Below, in pieces: positions 7,499 to 17,101 of a stretch of 64,000 bases of DNA. The notes beneath the pieces are model-generated. The model made no database searches, was not told where the DNA came from, and saw only the letters and a list, made by a program, of their open reading frames with translations. The position numbers were made by a program, and so were the translations under genes. Source of the DNA: Rhodobacterales bacterium. Its GTDB lineage: Bacteria > Pseudomonadota > Alphaproteobacteria > Caulobacterales > Hyphomonadaceae. The stretch's first letter is position 1, and the number at the start of each line of letters is the position of its first letter. The DNA lies in NCBI GenBank assembly GCA_014763715.1, contig JACXUV010000024.1, forward strand, positions 1 through 64,000. The letters are read 5' to 3'.

Positions 7499-8658
7499 CT
7501 TTCCTGAATCTGCTCCAGCTCGCTTTCTGGCGGTGTGTCCCATTGAATGTGGCGTCCATCCAGCACGACGATATTGTCGCGGCTGACGATCGTCGCATTG
7601 GTCTGAAATCCCAGCAGCTGCTTTGCGGGGATATCCTTGTTCCTGGCCAGGATCAGCGTTTCCTCGGCGGTGAAGTTGGCAAGCCCGCGTGCGCGTTCGT
7701 TGCCATCCTCGTCATAGATGTGCAGCACGTCGCCCCTGACAAAGCTGCCCTGGATAGACTGAATGTCCTCGCGCAGCAGGCCGCGTTCCCGGCGGCAAAG
7801 CGCGTCGGCTGCGGCGCCCGGGATGACAAGGCTGCCCGCCATCTGAAGGCGGTCTGTCAGCCATGCGGTCCAGTCGGTGGCGGGTTTGGCGTTTGCGACG
7901 CATCTTGTGTGCTTGCGTGTACCGTCGAGCAGGGAGGTCACAGGGCGATCGGCTTCCCCGTTTCCGATAAGGGTGGCGCAGCCCGAGTTTTGCGCCATGT
8001 TGGCGGCCTGCATCTTGGTCAGCATGCCACCGCTTCCGAGGCTGCTGACGCCTTTTGTAACCTCAAGAAACTCGTTCACATCGCTGACCGTTTCCACAAG
8101 CGCGGCCCCCGGTTCGGATGGGTCACGATCATAGAGGCCGTCCACGCAGGTCAGGATTACCAGGGTTTCGGCCTGCACCATCTGTGCAACTTTCGCAGCC
8201 AGTCGATCGTTGTCTCCCACCCGGATCTCTTCGGTCGTGATGGAGTCGTTTTCGTTGACGATCGGGGTGATGCCTGCCCTAAGAAGTCTGTGCACGGTGT
8301 TCTTTGTGTTAAGGAACCGGCGCCGGTCTTCAAGGTCTTTCAGCGTGACCAGAACCTGCGCGATGTCGAAACTGTATTCATGGGCGACCTGTTTATAGGC
8401 ATTCAGCAGGATGGGCATGCCGCATGCCGCCGCTGCCTGCTTGTCGCGCAGGCCGGCTGTTTCCGGAGACTCGCCAATTGTGCTCAGTCCCAGTGCAACT
8501 GCGCCGGATGAGCAGACTATAACCTCATAGCCGTCATCCCGCAGGGTCTTCACGTCGCTCAGGAGCTGTTGGATGAAGGCCCAGCGCGGCGTAAGCAGTT
8601 CGGGGTTGGCCAGAAGGCTGGATCCGATCTTGATGACGATACGTTTTGACTGCGGCAC
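7495..8658 (-). CDS. proB: Glutamate 5-kinase
   Basis: A 387-residue glutamate 5-kinase, which phosphorylates L-glutamate at the gamma carboxyl in the first step of proline synthesis. The amino-acid-kinase domain covers about residues 1-265: VIKIGSSLLA (phosphate loop), SSGAVALGL, VNENDSITTEEI and SLGSGGMLTKM. A C-terminal PUA domain follows (about 285-365, with GDVLHIYDEDGNERARGLANF), as in the long bacterial form. The start is GTG at 8658, with GGGAG six bases upstream. It is divergent from proC. No proA is seen in the window, so the pathway's middle step is encoded elsewhere. Confidence 0.95.
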   Translation of the reverse strand: MPQSKRIVIKIGSSLLANPELLTPRWAFIQQLLSDVKTLRDDGYEVIVCSSGAVALGLSTIGESPETAGLRDKQAAAACGMPILLNAYKQVAHEYSFDIAQVLVTLKDLEDRRRFLNTKNTVHRLLRAGITPIVNENDSITTEEIRVGDNDRLAAKVAQMVQAETLVILTCVDGLYDRDPSEPGAALVETVSDVNEFLEVTKGVSSLGSGGMLTKMQAANMAQNSGCATLIGNGEADRPVTSLLDGTRKHTRCVANAKPATDWTAWLTDRLQMAGSLVIPGAAADALCRRERGLLREDIQSIQGSFVRGDVLHIYDEDGNERARGLANFTAEETLILARNKDIPAKQLLGFQTNATIVSRDNIVVLDGRHIQWDTPPESELEQIQES

Positions 8659-8679
8659 ACAGCGCTCCCTTGTTGTCTG

Positions 8680-8694
8680 GCCTAGGACCTAGGC
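8680..8694. promoter_or_regulatory. 15-bp palindrome in the proB-proC divergent promoter region
   Basis: GCCTAGGACCTAGGC is a perfect inverted repeat (7-bp arms, one-base centre) placed 22 bp upstream of the proB start. The repeat size and position near a start codon suit a repressor site. The nearby MarR gene is a candidate binder, but MarR sites vary and nothing here proves it. Confidence 0.4.
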
Positions 8695-8907
8695 TGCGTT
8701 GAGTGCGTTCGCAACACGATTAGAGCACAAAGTAATGTGCGATTCAGCGATCATGCGTTCGAGGATCCATAAAAAATCGAATAAATTGATGCGTGTATGT
8801 TAAGTTCTATTCCCTGCGGTCTGTTTGGGGAGTTGAGAATCTCAGTAAAAAATTTGAATTCAAAGCAAGATCGGCATATGTGCGGGGCCATGAAACGAGG
8901 AGGACCT

Positions 8908-9687
8908 ATGCGCGTATTGATGGTTGGTTGCGGGAATATGGGGGCGGCTTTGCTGGCCCGCTGGGTGGATGTGCCGGGCACATCCTTCTGTACGGCTGAC
9001 CCTGTAAGCGCATTCCCTGATACGCGTGTGCAAAGCTTCGATTCTGCAAGCAAAGTGACGGGTGGCCCCTTTGATTTGCTGGTCATTGCGGTCAAGCCGC
9101 AGATGATCGCGGACATCATTCCTGGTTACCTGCCGCATCTGCAGGCTGATGCGGCCGTGCTGTCGATCGCGGCGGGAGTCTCGTGCGCGAGGCTTGAGAC
9201 GGTTGTGGGGCAACGGCCCATTATAAGGGTGATGCCAAATCTGCCTGCGAAAATCGGGAAGGGGGTCAGCGGCCTCCACTTTAATGAAGCTGTGCCTGAA
9301 GCGGTGAAGGCCGTTATAAGGCAAATGATGCTGGCTGCTGGTTCAATCGTCGAGGTCGATCAGGAAGACAGTCTCGACAAGGTCACTGCGATTGCTGGCA
9401 GCGGTCCAGGCTATGTATTCGAAATCGCCCGCGCCTATGTGGATGCCGCCATGGCGCTTGGCTTCGATGCGGATCAGGCTAGAACGCTCGTCCTCGATAC
9501 GATTGCCGGGGCCGTGGAGATGGCAGCCGGTACACAGGACGATCTTGCAGATATGCGAAATGCCGTCACCAGCAAGGCGGGCACGACCGAGGCGGGTTTG
9601 AGCGCCTTGAATGGAAACGGTGACTTGTCGCAGCTCATGCTGGCTGCGACACAGGCAGCCTACAAGCGCGCCGTGGAACTGCGCTGA
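8908..9687 (+). CDS. proC: Pyrroline-5-carboxylate reductase
   Basis: A 259-residue P5C reductase, catalysing the last NAD(P)H-dependent step of proline synthesis. MRVLMVGCGNMGAALLAR is the Rossmann motif, VIAVKPQ and RVMPNLPAKIGKG are family blocks, and DKVTAIAGSGPGYVFEIARA with TLVLDTIAGAVEMA and SKAGTTEAGL is the C-terminal signature. The ATG at 8908 is preceded by GAGGAGG at 8897-8903, a near-perfect ribosome site; upstream in-frame ATGs at 8878 and 8890 lack one and would add unconserved residues. It is divergent from proB and about 200 bp upstream of putP. Confidence 0.95.
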   Translation: MRVLMVGCGNMGAALLARWVDVPGTSFCTADPVSAFPDTRVQSFDSASKVTGGPFDLLVIAVKPQMIADIIPGYLPHLQADAAVLSIAAGVSCARLETVVGQRPIIRVMPNLPAKIGKGVSGLHFNEAVPEAVKAVIRQMMLAAGSIVEVDQEDSLDKVTAIAGSGPGYVFEIARAYVDAAMALGFDADQARTLVLDTIAGAVEMAAGTQDDLADMRNAVTSKAGTTEAGLSALNGNGDLSQLMLAATQAAYKRAVELR

Positions 9688-9890
9688 CGTTACAACATGG
9701 CAGGAGTCGAGGGGGCAATGCGGATGATGTGTCCCGACATCATGAAAGGTTGCCTTGTTTCAGGGCGTGCCACCGCTCATGCCCGCCCGGCTCATGTCTT
9801 AAAATAATGGATGCGCGTTGCATCGACCTCTAATAAGCATGCCGGGACTACCCGCGCGAACGACATACGATCACTGAACAAGCGAGCCCA

Positions 9891-11393
9891 ATGAATTACG
9901 AAGCTCTCATCTCTCTCGCCATATACTTCATTCTAATGCTGGCGATCGGCCTGTACGCTTACAGAAAGTCTACCAGCGATGTTTCCGAATACATGCTGGG
10001 CGGCCGTCAATTGCACCCGGCAGTGGGGGCATTGTCCGCCGGTGCGTCCGACATGAGCGGGTGGATGCTTATGGGCCTGCCTGGTGCCGTTTTCGTCTCG
10101 GGCATCAGCGCAGCTTGGATCGCGGTCGGGCTGACAATCGGGGCGTACCTGAACTATCTGCTCGTTGCGCCGCGTTTGCGTGTCTATACGGAGATGGCGG
10201 ATGATGCGATCACCATTCCGGACTTTTTCGAAAAGCGTTTCCACGACAAGACCCGCGCGCTCCGGGTTCTTTCATCCGTCGTGATCGTGATCTTCTTTAC
10301 GCTGTATACCTCGGCCGGGATCGTTGCGGGTGGCAAGCTGTTCGAGGCATCTTTTGGTCTGGACTACCGTATTGGTCTGTTCCTGACAGCTGGCGTTGTG
10401 GTGGCCTATACGCTGTTCGGGGGCTTCCTGGCTGTCAGCCTCACGGATTTCGTTCAGGGCTGCATCATGTTTGTGGCGCTGGTGCTTGTGCCGATCGTTA
10501 CTTATTTCGTCCTTCGGGATGAAGGGGCGTGGGCAACGGCTGCCGCCTCGGTTCCTTCCGGCTATTTCGGCTGGTGGCCTGAAGGGATGACTGTGCTTGG
10601 GCTTATATCCCTGTTGGCTTGGGGACTTGGCTATTTTGGTCAGCCGCACATCATTGTCCGCTTCATGGCGATTCGCTCTCTCAAGGATATTGCGACGGCC
10701 CGCTATATCGGGATGAGTTGGATGATCGTGACGGTGATCGGCGCGGTGCTGACCGGTATCGTTGGTTATGCTTACACCTATGCCAATGGCGTGCCGGTGG
10801 ATGACCCGGAGACGATCTTCATCATACTCTCGCAGGTCCTGTTCCATCCGCTTGTTGCGGGCTTCCTGCTGGCGGCGATTCTTGCGGCGATCATGAGTAC
10901 GATTTCTTCCCAGCTGCTGGTTTCCTCAAGCTCCCTGACGGAAGACTTCTATCGGACCTTCCTGCGCAAGGAGGCAAGCCAGGGAGAACTGGTTGCCGTC
11001 GGGCGTGTTTCGGTTCTGATTGTTTCACTCGTCGCCATCGCGCTGGCGTTCGACCGGTCGAGCAACATCCTGTCGCTTGTTGGCAATGCCTGGGCTGGCT
11101 TCGGTGCCGCCTTTGGCCCGATCATCCTGCTTAGCCTGTATTGGCGCGGGTTGACCCGGGACGGTGCTCTCTCTGGCATGATTGTCGGCGCGGGTACTGT
11201 TCTGTTCTGGCTGTATGCGCCTATCGAGATCGATGGGAAATCACTTTCCAGCATCATCTATGAAATTGTGCCAGGCTTTCTGCTGGGCGGTGCGACGGCG
11301 ATTCTTGTCAGTATCATCGGTCGGAATGTGAAGCCGCACGTCGTGCATCGCTTTAATGAGATGGAAAAAGTCATGAACCAGGATGCTGGCTAA
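9891..11393 (+). CDS. putP: Sodium/proline symporter
   Basis: A 500-residue sodium:solute symporter with 12-13 membrane segments. The PutP features are YMLGGRQLHPAVGALSAGASDMSGWMLMG near residue 30-60, GGFLAVSLTDFVQG in mid-protein and AILAAIMSTISSQLLVSSSSL around residue 330-350, the Ser/Thr-rich segment that binds Na+. The length matches PutP. It imports proline for use as nutrient or osmoprotectant. Position after proC and near a MarR gene fits an osmotic role; no putA is present in the window. The 203 bp upstream is non-coding and probably holds its own promoter. Confidence 0.92.
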   Translation: MNYEALISLAIYFILMLAIGLYAYRKSTSDVSEYMLGGRQLHPAVGALSAGASDMSGWMLMGLPGAVFVSGISAAWIAVGLTIGAYLNYLLVAPRLRVYTEMADDAITIPDFFEKRFHDKTRALRVLSSVVIVIFFTLYTSAGIVAGGKLFEASFGLDYRIGLFLTAGVVVAYTLFGGFLAVSLTDFVQGCIMFVALVLVPIVTYFVLRDEGAWATAAASVPSGYFGWWPEGMTVLGLISLLAWGLGYFGQPHIIVRFMAIRSLKDIATARYIGMSWMIVTVIGAVLTGIVGYAYTYANGVPVDDPETIFIILSQVLFHPLVAGFLLAAILAAIMSTISSQLLVSSSSLTEDFYRTFLRKEASQGELVAVGRVSVLIVSLVAIALAFDRSSNILSLVGNAWAGFGAAFGPIILLSLYWRGLTRDGALSGMIVGAGTVLFWLYAPIEIDGKSLSSIIYEIVPGFLLGGATAILVSIIGRNVKPHVVHRFNEMEKVMNQDAG

Positions 11394-11610
11394 CGCGGGT
11401 TTGCCATCTTCGGGTTTGTGTGGGTGCAACCCTGTGGGGATCTTGTCTCGGTCAGGTGATTTCTGAACGTGCGGCATGCCTATGGCTTGGTCGCCCCTTC
11501 AAAAAATGAAGCTCATAAGACAAAAAGCCGTAGGGGCGCGCCTGATTTGAGGGCAAGGCGTCAGTGCATATGAGTGACTGAAGTCAATTGTCGATGAGAA
11601 TGGAGTCGTG

Positions 11611-13362
11611 ATGAGGTTTGTGAGTTCCTGCCTGTTGTCTGTCTGCGTGGTTGGTGCCGCGTATGCTCAGGATCTGGCAATTACAGACGTAACAGTGTTC
11701 GATGGCACTGGAGCGACGCCGTATAAAGCGACGGTTATGTTTGATGATGGCCTGATTTCGGTCATCGACAAGAGGGCAGGTGATGCACCAGCCGGCGTAC
11801 CGGAAATTGATGGTAGTGGTCTCTCGCTGTTGCCGGGCTTCTTTGACTTGCACGTCCACTACACGCCAATTGGCGAGCCAGCTACGACGCCTCAGATTTC
11901 GGAAGCCTATGCCGCAGCGGGCGTGACGTCTGTTTACGATTTCGCGCAGCCGCCTGAGGCATTTGCTCCGCGCCGTGACTGGTTGAAGACGCTGCCGGGG
12001 CCGCGCGTCAATTTTGCAGCGCGGATGAGCACGACCAATGGTCATGGCGCTGACTGGTCCGATACCAGCACGACCAAATGGGTGAACACGCCTTATGCTG
12101 CGAAAGAAGCGGTCAAGGAGCTGCTGCCGTACCAACCCGATGTCATCAAGGTCTTTACCGATGGCTGGCGCTACGGGTCCGGTGTTGACAATACCAGCAT
12201 GAACGAACCGACTCTGACGGCACTTGTCGAAGAGGCGCACTCTAATGGCCTTAAAATCCTGACCCATACGGTGACCAAGGATCGGGTCGAGATTGCTGGC
12301 CGTTCAGGGGTCGATGTGGTCGCGCACTCTGTCCTAGATGAGCATATCGATCAGGACACGATCAATGCCCTGAAGACAGCTGGTACGGCTTATGCGGGCA
12401 CGCTTGCCGTTTACAATCCCGATAAGTTCGACACGCCGGATTTCGACCGGCAGCACCCGTCTTTCAAGGCACGTCAGGCGCGCTTCCAGGTGGGACTGGA
12501 CAATATGAAGGCGCTATATGAAGGCGGCGTGCTTATTGCGCTGGGCACCGATGCGGGCATGCCTCGTACACCTCACGGAACTTCCACTTTGAACGAAATG
12601 GAGCTGATGGTGCGGGCAGGACTGCCGGCAAAGGCCGCTCTGATGGCGGGCACGTCGAACAGTGCGCGTGCTATCGGTGTCTACGACCAGCGCGGGTCGA
12701 TCGAAGTCGGCAAGGATGCTGATGTGGTTTTGATCGCCGGTAAGCCGTGGGATGATATTTCGGATCTACACAAGACGAAATACACTTTCGTTGGCGGCAA
12801 GATGGTGTTCGGGGAAGGGGCGCCGGAGCCTGTCGCTGACACGCATATGGCGTCATCCGAAGTGGAGGGCGCAAAGATCGACGATTTCGATCGTGAAGAT
12901 GGCCGCTCGTCACGCGACACGCTGGTTGTGGGGGACCCGGATGGCGGGCTTGAGCGCAGCTGGCAGGTCTTCGAAATTCGGGAGGATGGCAAGCGCGGAG
13001 GTGTGCTTCACCTGTCGGCGGATCTGGCGCTGCGTGAGGATGCGCGGGCCGGCATTGTTATCCCGATGAATGTCGGATCTGTTCAGCCGGCGGATGGTTC
13101 TGCTTACAAAGGTGTTTCCTTTGATATGCGTGGGGACGGCGAGTCCTATACGCTGGTTGTTTCTACAACCGACGGACGGTGGACTCTGCCCATCCAGGCT
13201 GGTGAGGACTGGAAGACAATGAAAGTCCCATTCAAAAGCCTGACGCCTCCGGCTGCCGGGGTTGAATGGACTGGCAGCGATATTCTCGATGTGCGATTCC
13301 TTGTCATGCGCCCAGGTGGCGAGAAGGTATGGTTCGAACTGGATAATGTCAGCTTTTATTAG
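11611..13362 (+). CDS. Exported amidohydrolase with C-terminal CIA30-like domain
   Basis: A 583-residue protein with a cleavable signal peptide (MRFVSSCLLSVCVVGAAYAQ). Residues about 25-400 form an amidohydrolase: GFFDLHVHYTP has the HxH metal pair, ILTHTVTKD and VVAHSVLDEH give further His ligands, and ALGTDAGMPR gives the last Asp. Residues about 415-583 resemble the CIA30/galactose-binding beta-sandwich (FDREDGRSS through VWFELDNVSFY), which may bind sugar or the cell surface. The substrate is unknown; a periplasmic imidazolonepropionase- or dipeptidase-like amide cleavage is likely. The ATG at 11611 has GGAG five bases upstream; GTG at 11608 is the alternative. A terminator follows at 13428. 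Confidence 0.82.
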   Translation: MRFVSSCLLSVCVVGAAYAQDLAITDVTVFDGTGATPYKATVMFDDGLISVIDKRAGDAPAGVPEIDGSGLSLLPGFFDLHVHYTPIGEPATTPQISEAYAAAGVTSVYDFAQPPEAFAPRRDWLKTLPGPRVNFAARMSTTNGHGADWSDTSTTKWVNTPYAAKEAVKELLPYQPDVIKVFTDGWRYGSGVDNTSMNEPTLTALVEEAHSNGLKILTHTVTKDRVEIAGRSGVDVVAHSVLDEHIDQDTINALKTAGTAYAGTLAVYNPDKFDTPDFDRQHPSFKARQARFQVGLDNMKALYEGGVLIALGTDAGMPRTPHGTSTLNEMELMVRAGLPAKAALMAGTSNSARAIGVYDQRGSIEVGKDADVVLIAGKPWDDISDLHKTKYTFVGGKMVFGEGAPEPVADTHMASSEVEGAKIDDFDREDGRSSRDTLVVGDPDGGLERSWQVFEIREDGKRGGVLHLSADLALREDARAGIVIPMNVGSVQPADGSAYKGVSFDMRGDGESYTLVVSTTDGRWTLPIQAGEDWKTMKVPFKSLTPPAAGVEWTGSDILDVRFLVMRPGGEKVWFELDNVSFY

Positions 13363-13427
13363 GTGACGCCTGAGGGCGGCTGCATGTTCAGGCAAGCAGT
13401 CTACCAGCAAAATTAAATGTCAGGATT

Positions 13428-13463
13428 AGCGACCATCTACTAAAGGTGGTCGCTTTTCTTTTT
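13428..13463 (+). terminator. Intrinsic terminator after amidohydrolase gene
   Basis: AGCGACCATC (13428-13437) pairs with GGTGGTCGCT (13445-13454), a 10-bp stem with one G-U and a 7-base loop, followed by TTTCTTTTT. It ends the amidohydrolase transcript 66 bp after its stop and separates it from the TonB receptor. Confidence 0.8.
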
Positions 13464-13796
13464 CTGCTTCCGCACACAAGTAAACATGAAAATTTTGTGA
13501 TGAGTTTGTCTGCGCAAGTGCAACATTTGTGGGCAAGAGTCAGGAAATGACGGTTATTTTCATTATTTTGCATGTGCGAACAAAATCGTGCCGATAGCCT
13601 GAGCTTACCCAATGGCGGGTAAAGATCGGGATCAACGATGATCCTTCTGGGAAGTAAATCCGAACACAGAACAAACTAGTCCTGGCCATACCTTTGGTGC
13701 GCCGGGTGATGCAAGAGATGCGTTAATGCCGGTTGAGGGGATGCCGGCAATGCGGGGACTTGCGGAAAAAATCCAAGCTCAGGAGTTCAGCAGGAA
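13464..13796 (+). promoter_or_regulatory. Non-coding region upstream of TonB receptor
   Basis: A 333-bp non-coding stretch. It is AT-rich at about 13480-13580 and presumably carries the receptor's promoter and 5' leader. AGGAG at 13781-13785 is the likely ribosome site. I see a 6-bp TGCCGG/CCGGCA hairpin near 13726-13750 but nothing diagnostic of a known riboswitch. Confidence 0.35.
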
Positions 13797-16700
13797 ATGA
13801 GATCTATGGAAGAAGAGGGGGTCGTTGACGCAAAGGGTGACGCGTTCTGCGCGAAGCCGAGCCGTTTCATGCGGCGTTGCGCAATGACAGTATCGACAAG
13901 CGCTTTGTTGCTTGGCGTTCTGTCTCAAGGGGCCCTGGCCCAGGAGACAGCGGAAGACGACACGGCGCAGATGGAAAAAGTGCTTGTCGTTGGTTCGCAG
14001 ATCGCCGGCGCTAAAGTGTCCGGCGCGTTGCCGGTCGCAGTGGTCTCGCCCGACGAAATCCAGGCAACTGGTGCTGTGTCGGCCGAAGAACTTTTCCGGA
14101 CGATTCCTTCGGCCGGTGACATTTCGTTCAACGGTACGTATCTCGGTGGCGGCAACTCGAACGCTGCTCGCGGTGACGTTTCCACGGTCAGCCTGCGCGG
14201 TCTGGCGCAAGGTAACACGCTGGTGCTGATCAACGGTCGTCGTTCCGTGGTGCACCCGACGTCGCAGACTGACAACCAGACGCCTGTCTTCGGTTATAAC
14301 GTCAACGCCATTCCCGTTCAGGGGCTGTCTCGGGTTGAGGTGCTGAAAGACGGTGCTGCCGCATTGTACGGTTCGGACGCTGTCGCTGGTGTGGTCAACA
14401 ATGTGCTGCAGTCAGACTTCGAAGGTCTGAATGTCAGCATGCAGTATGGTCTTGCGGAAGGGACCAACCTCAAGGAATTCACCGCAGACATGCTCTACGG
14501 GACCGACTTTGCTAACGGTAAAGGGAATATCTCCCTTTATGTCGGCGGCACGACTCGCGACTCGTTGCTGCGTTCCGACCAGGATTACACGAACCTCTCA
14601 GACATGCGCCCTCTGACGGATGGAACGAACTGGGCCGGTACTGCCTGGGACAACCGTTCCACGACATCGCCATGGGGTTACTTCATTCCTGTCGATACGT
14701 CGATTGGCGCGATTTCCGCCGATGGATCGCAGTTCTCCGATGCGTCGGGCGCCTTCCACATTCAGCCATCCAGCTTCGGATGCGCGGCATCAGCTGGTGA
14801 CGACATCTGCTACGGACCGGGTTCGGTCACCTCGTCCACATATCGCGATATGCGGTATGACGAACTGGCGACGTTCGATACGCTCACCATGCTACCGTCG
14901 GTCGATCGCCTGAACATTTTCAGCTTCATCAACTATGACGTGAGTGATGATCTGCGTCTTTATGGTGAAATTGGTCTGTACAAAGCAGAAACGAATGCTG
15001 TAATCGGTGCGCCGGCCAGCCTTGGTTCCGGTCCGATTTACATCTCTGCAGATGCTTACTGGAACCCGCTGGGGGCTGTTGGCTCGGTCAACCGTATCGA
15101 CGGTCTCAGCGCTAACGTTCCGGCCGAAGGCATGGACCTGCGCATCGGGTCTTACCGCCTGGTCGATTCCGGCACTCGTGACGTCAAGGTGAAGAACGAC
15201 CAGTATCGTTTCCTCTTCGGCGCCAAGGGTGAGAAGTGGGGATGGGACTGGGATTCTGCGGTCCTCTACAACGAAGCGAAAGTCAAAGACGCGGCTGATG
15301 GTGTCGACTCCCGTCTGTTCCAGGAAGCCGTCAACCGCACGGATGCTTCCGCTTATAACCCGTTCTGTGGTGGCGACCCGGCCAGCCCCTCTGTTGGGGC
15401 TTTGGGTTGCAATTCGCAGGACACCATCGACAGCTTCATGATCACGCAGGTTCGTGAAAACAAGACGACGCTGTCGCTGGTGGACTTCAAGGTCTCCAAG
15501 CCGGATCTCTACTCGATTTGGGCGGGTGATATCGGGATCGCGGGTGGTATTGAGTTCCGTCGTGAAACCTATCACGACAACCGTGACTCTCACCAGGATG
15601 GCTCCCTGCCATACTATGACCAGATCACGGGCGATCTCGTGTCGGATTCCAGCCTGATGGGGCACAGCCCGTCGCCGGATGTTAAAGGTAGCCGGAATGT
15701 GTCTTCGGCCTACATTGAGGTCGCTGTTCCACTGGTCTCCCCGGAGATGAATATTCCGCTGGTACAGGCCCTGGATCTGCAGATTGCTGGCCGCTACGAA
15801 GACTATTCCGATGTCGGATCGGTATCCAAGCCGAAAGTCGCTGCATCCTGGGATGTGATCGACGGTCTGCGTTTCCGCGGGTCCTGGTCGGAAGGCTTCA
15901 AGGCGCCGAACCTCGAAGTGGTCAACACGCCGCTTCTGGAACGGGTGAACGGCTATCCGGACTACATCCAGTGTGAAGCGGCTCTGCGCCAGGGAACGAT
16001 CACGAGCTACAGCCAGTGTTCAACTCTCTCCGTTACCGTCGCAAGCCTGCGGTCCGGTAACACTGAACTGGAGCCGGAAGAATCGGAGAGCTCCTCCTAT
16101 GGTGTGGTCTTCGAGCCACAATTCATTCCGGAGCAGTTCGGCAAGCTTACGCTCACGGCAGATGTCTGGAGCATCGAGCAGAAGAACCCGATTGGCCTGC
16201 TGAACGACTCGGTGGCTCTATCCTACGACTACCTTCTGCGTTTGCAGGGCAGCTCCAACCCGAATGTGATCCGCCTGGATCCGACGCCGCAGCAGATCGC
16301 AGACTTTGCTGGCACCGGGCTTGAACCTGTCGGTGACGTTCTGAACGTTGTCGCCAAGTTCACCAACCTGTCGCCGCTCAAGGTCGAAGGTATCGACTAT
16401 GGTGCCTATTGGGATGTGCCGGTTGGCCCGGGTGAGCTGTCTGTCAACGTCAATGCGACCTACCTCGACACCTACTACCAGAGCCCGACGTCTGAAGCCG
16501 CTGCGCTTCTGGCTGGCCTCGATGACGGTTCGGTCAACCCGTATGTCACGGTGACCGGAGGTGGCAGCCTGATCCAGGAAGGTGGGCGTCCGGAGTGGAA
16601 ATACTCCCTCACGATGTCCTATGACTGGGATAACTGGAAGGTCGGTGCATTCTCGCAATACACCAGCCAGGTCTATGACACGAGCGTCAGCAGCTCGGCC

Positions 16701-16916
16701 TATGGTCTGTGGCCGATCGAAGATCACATGACCTGGAACTTCTATGGCCAGTACACCATGGAGAGCGATAGCTGGACCGACGGTACTTCGGTTCGTGTCG
16801 GTGTGCGTAATGCCTTTAACGAGGATCCGCCGCTTGCCGATACCTATGGCTATCTTTCCTCACTTTACCAGCCGCTGCCGCGTTACTGGTATGTGAATGT
16901 GAAGAAGTCCTTCTAA
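13797..16916 (+). CDS. TonB-dependent outer-membrane receptor
   Basis: A 1039-residue TonB-dependent receptor. After a basic leader of about 24 residues, MTVSTSALLLGVLSQGALAQ is the signal core. The TonB-box/plug region starts at MEKVLVVGSQIAG, and VEVLKDGAAALYGSDAVAGVVN is the conserved end of the plug. The rest is a 22-strand barrel; SWSEGFKAPNLEVV and a terminal aromatic (KKSF) fit the family. It imports a bulky nutrient using proton-motive force. Just downstream lie a gamma-glutamyltranspeptidase, an amidohydrolase and an acylase, so the cargo may be peptides or N-acyl compounds (inference). A hairpin follows at 16943. Confidence 0.92.
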   Translation: MRSMEEEGVVDAKGDAFCAKPSRFMRRCAMTVSTSALLLGVLSQGALAQETAEDDTAQMEKVLVVGSQIAGAKVSGALPVAVVSPDEIQATGAVSAEELFRTIPSAGDISFNGTYLGGGNSNAARGDVSTVSLRGLAQGNTLVLINGRRSVVHPTSQTDNQTPVFGYNVNAIPVQGLSRVEVLKDGAAALYGSDAVAGVVNNVLQSDFEGLNVSMQYGLAEGTNLKEFTADMLYGTDFANGKGNISLYVGGTTRDSLLRSDQDYTNLSDMRPLTDGTNWAGTAWDNRSTTSPWGYFIPVDTSIGAISADGSQFSDASGAFHIQPSSFGCAASAGDDICYGPGSVTSSTYRDMRYDELATFDTLTMLPSVDRLNIFSFINYDVSDDLRLYGEIGLYKAETNAVIGAPASLGSGPIYISADAYWNPLGAVGSVNRIDGLSANVPAEGMDLRIGSYRLVDSGTRDVKVKNDQYRFLFGAKGEKWGWDWDSAVLYNEAKVKDAADGVDSRLFQEAVNRTDASAYNPFCGGDPASPSVGALGCNSQDTIDSFMITQVRENKTTLSLVDFKVSKPDLYSIWAGDIGIAGGIEFRRETYHDNRDSHQDGSLPYYDQITGDLVSDSSLMGHSPSPDVKGSRNVSSAYIEVAVPLVSPEMNIPLVQALDLQIAGRYEDYSDVGSVSKPKVAASWDVIDGLRFRGSWSEGFKAPNLEVVNTPLLERVNGYPDYIQCEAALRQGTITSYSQCSTLSVTVASLRSGNTELEPEESESSSYGVVFEPQFIPEQFGKLTLTADVWSIEQKNPIGLLNDSVALSYDYLLRLQGSSNPNVIRLDPTPQQIADFAGTGLEPVGDVLNVVAKFTNLSPLKVEGIDYGAYWDVPVGPGELSVNVNATYLDTYYQSPTSEAAALLAGLDDGSVNPYVTVTGGGSLIQEGGRPEWKYSLTMSYDWDNWKVGAFSQYTSQVYDTSVSSSAYGLWPIEDHMTWNFYGQYTMESDSWTDGTSVRVGVRNAFNEDPPLADTYGYLSSLYQPLPRYWYVNVKKSF

Positions 16917-16942
16917 GGATGATTTACTGTTGAAACCGGAAA

Positions 16943-16968
16943 CGGGGCGGTGCTGGTTCACCGCCCCG
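16943..16968 (+). terminator. GC-rich hairpin after TonB receptor gene
   Basis: CGGGGCGGTG (16943-16952) pairs perfectly with CACCGCCCCG (16959-16968) around a 6-base loop, 27 bp after the stop. There is no T tract, so it is more likely an attenuator or mRNA 3'-end stabiliser than a strong terminator. It would allow some read-through into the ggt gene. Confidence 0.55.
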
Positions 16969-17101
16969 GATCCTTACCGGGACTGGTCGCTTGCAAAGTG
17001 GTCATGTCCGGTTTCAACTGCCATCCGGTACAAGATCGGACGGCTCGCCATGAATTGGCCAACAGGGGCAGCGGGCCAATTGAGGAAGGGCTGGAACATC
17101 A

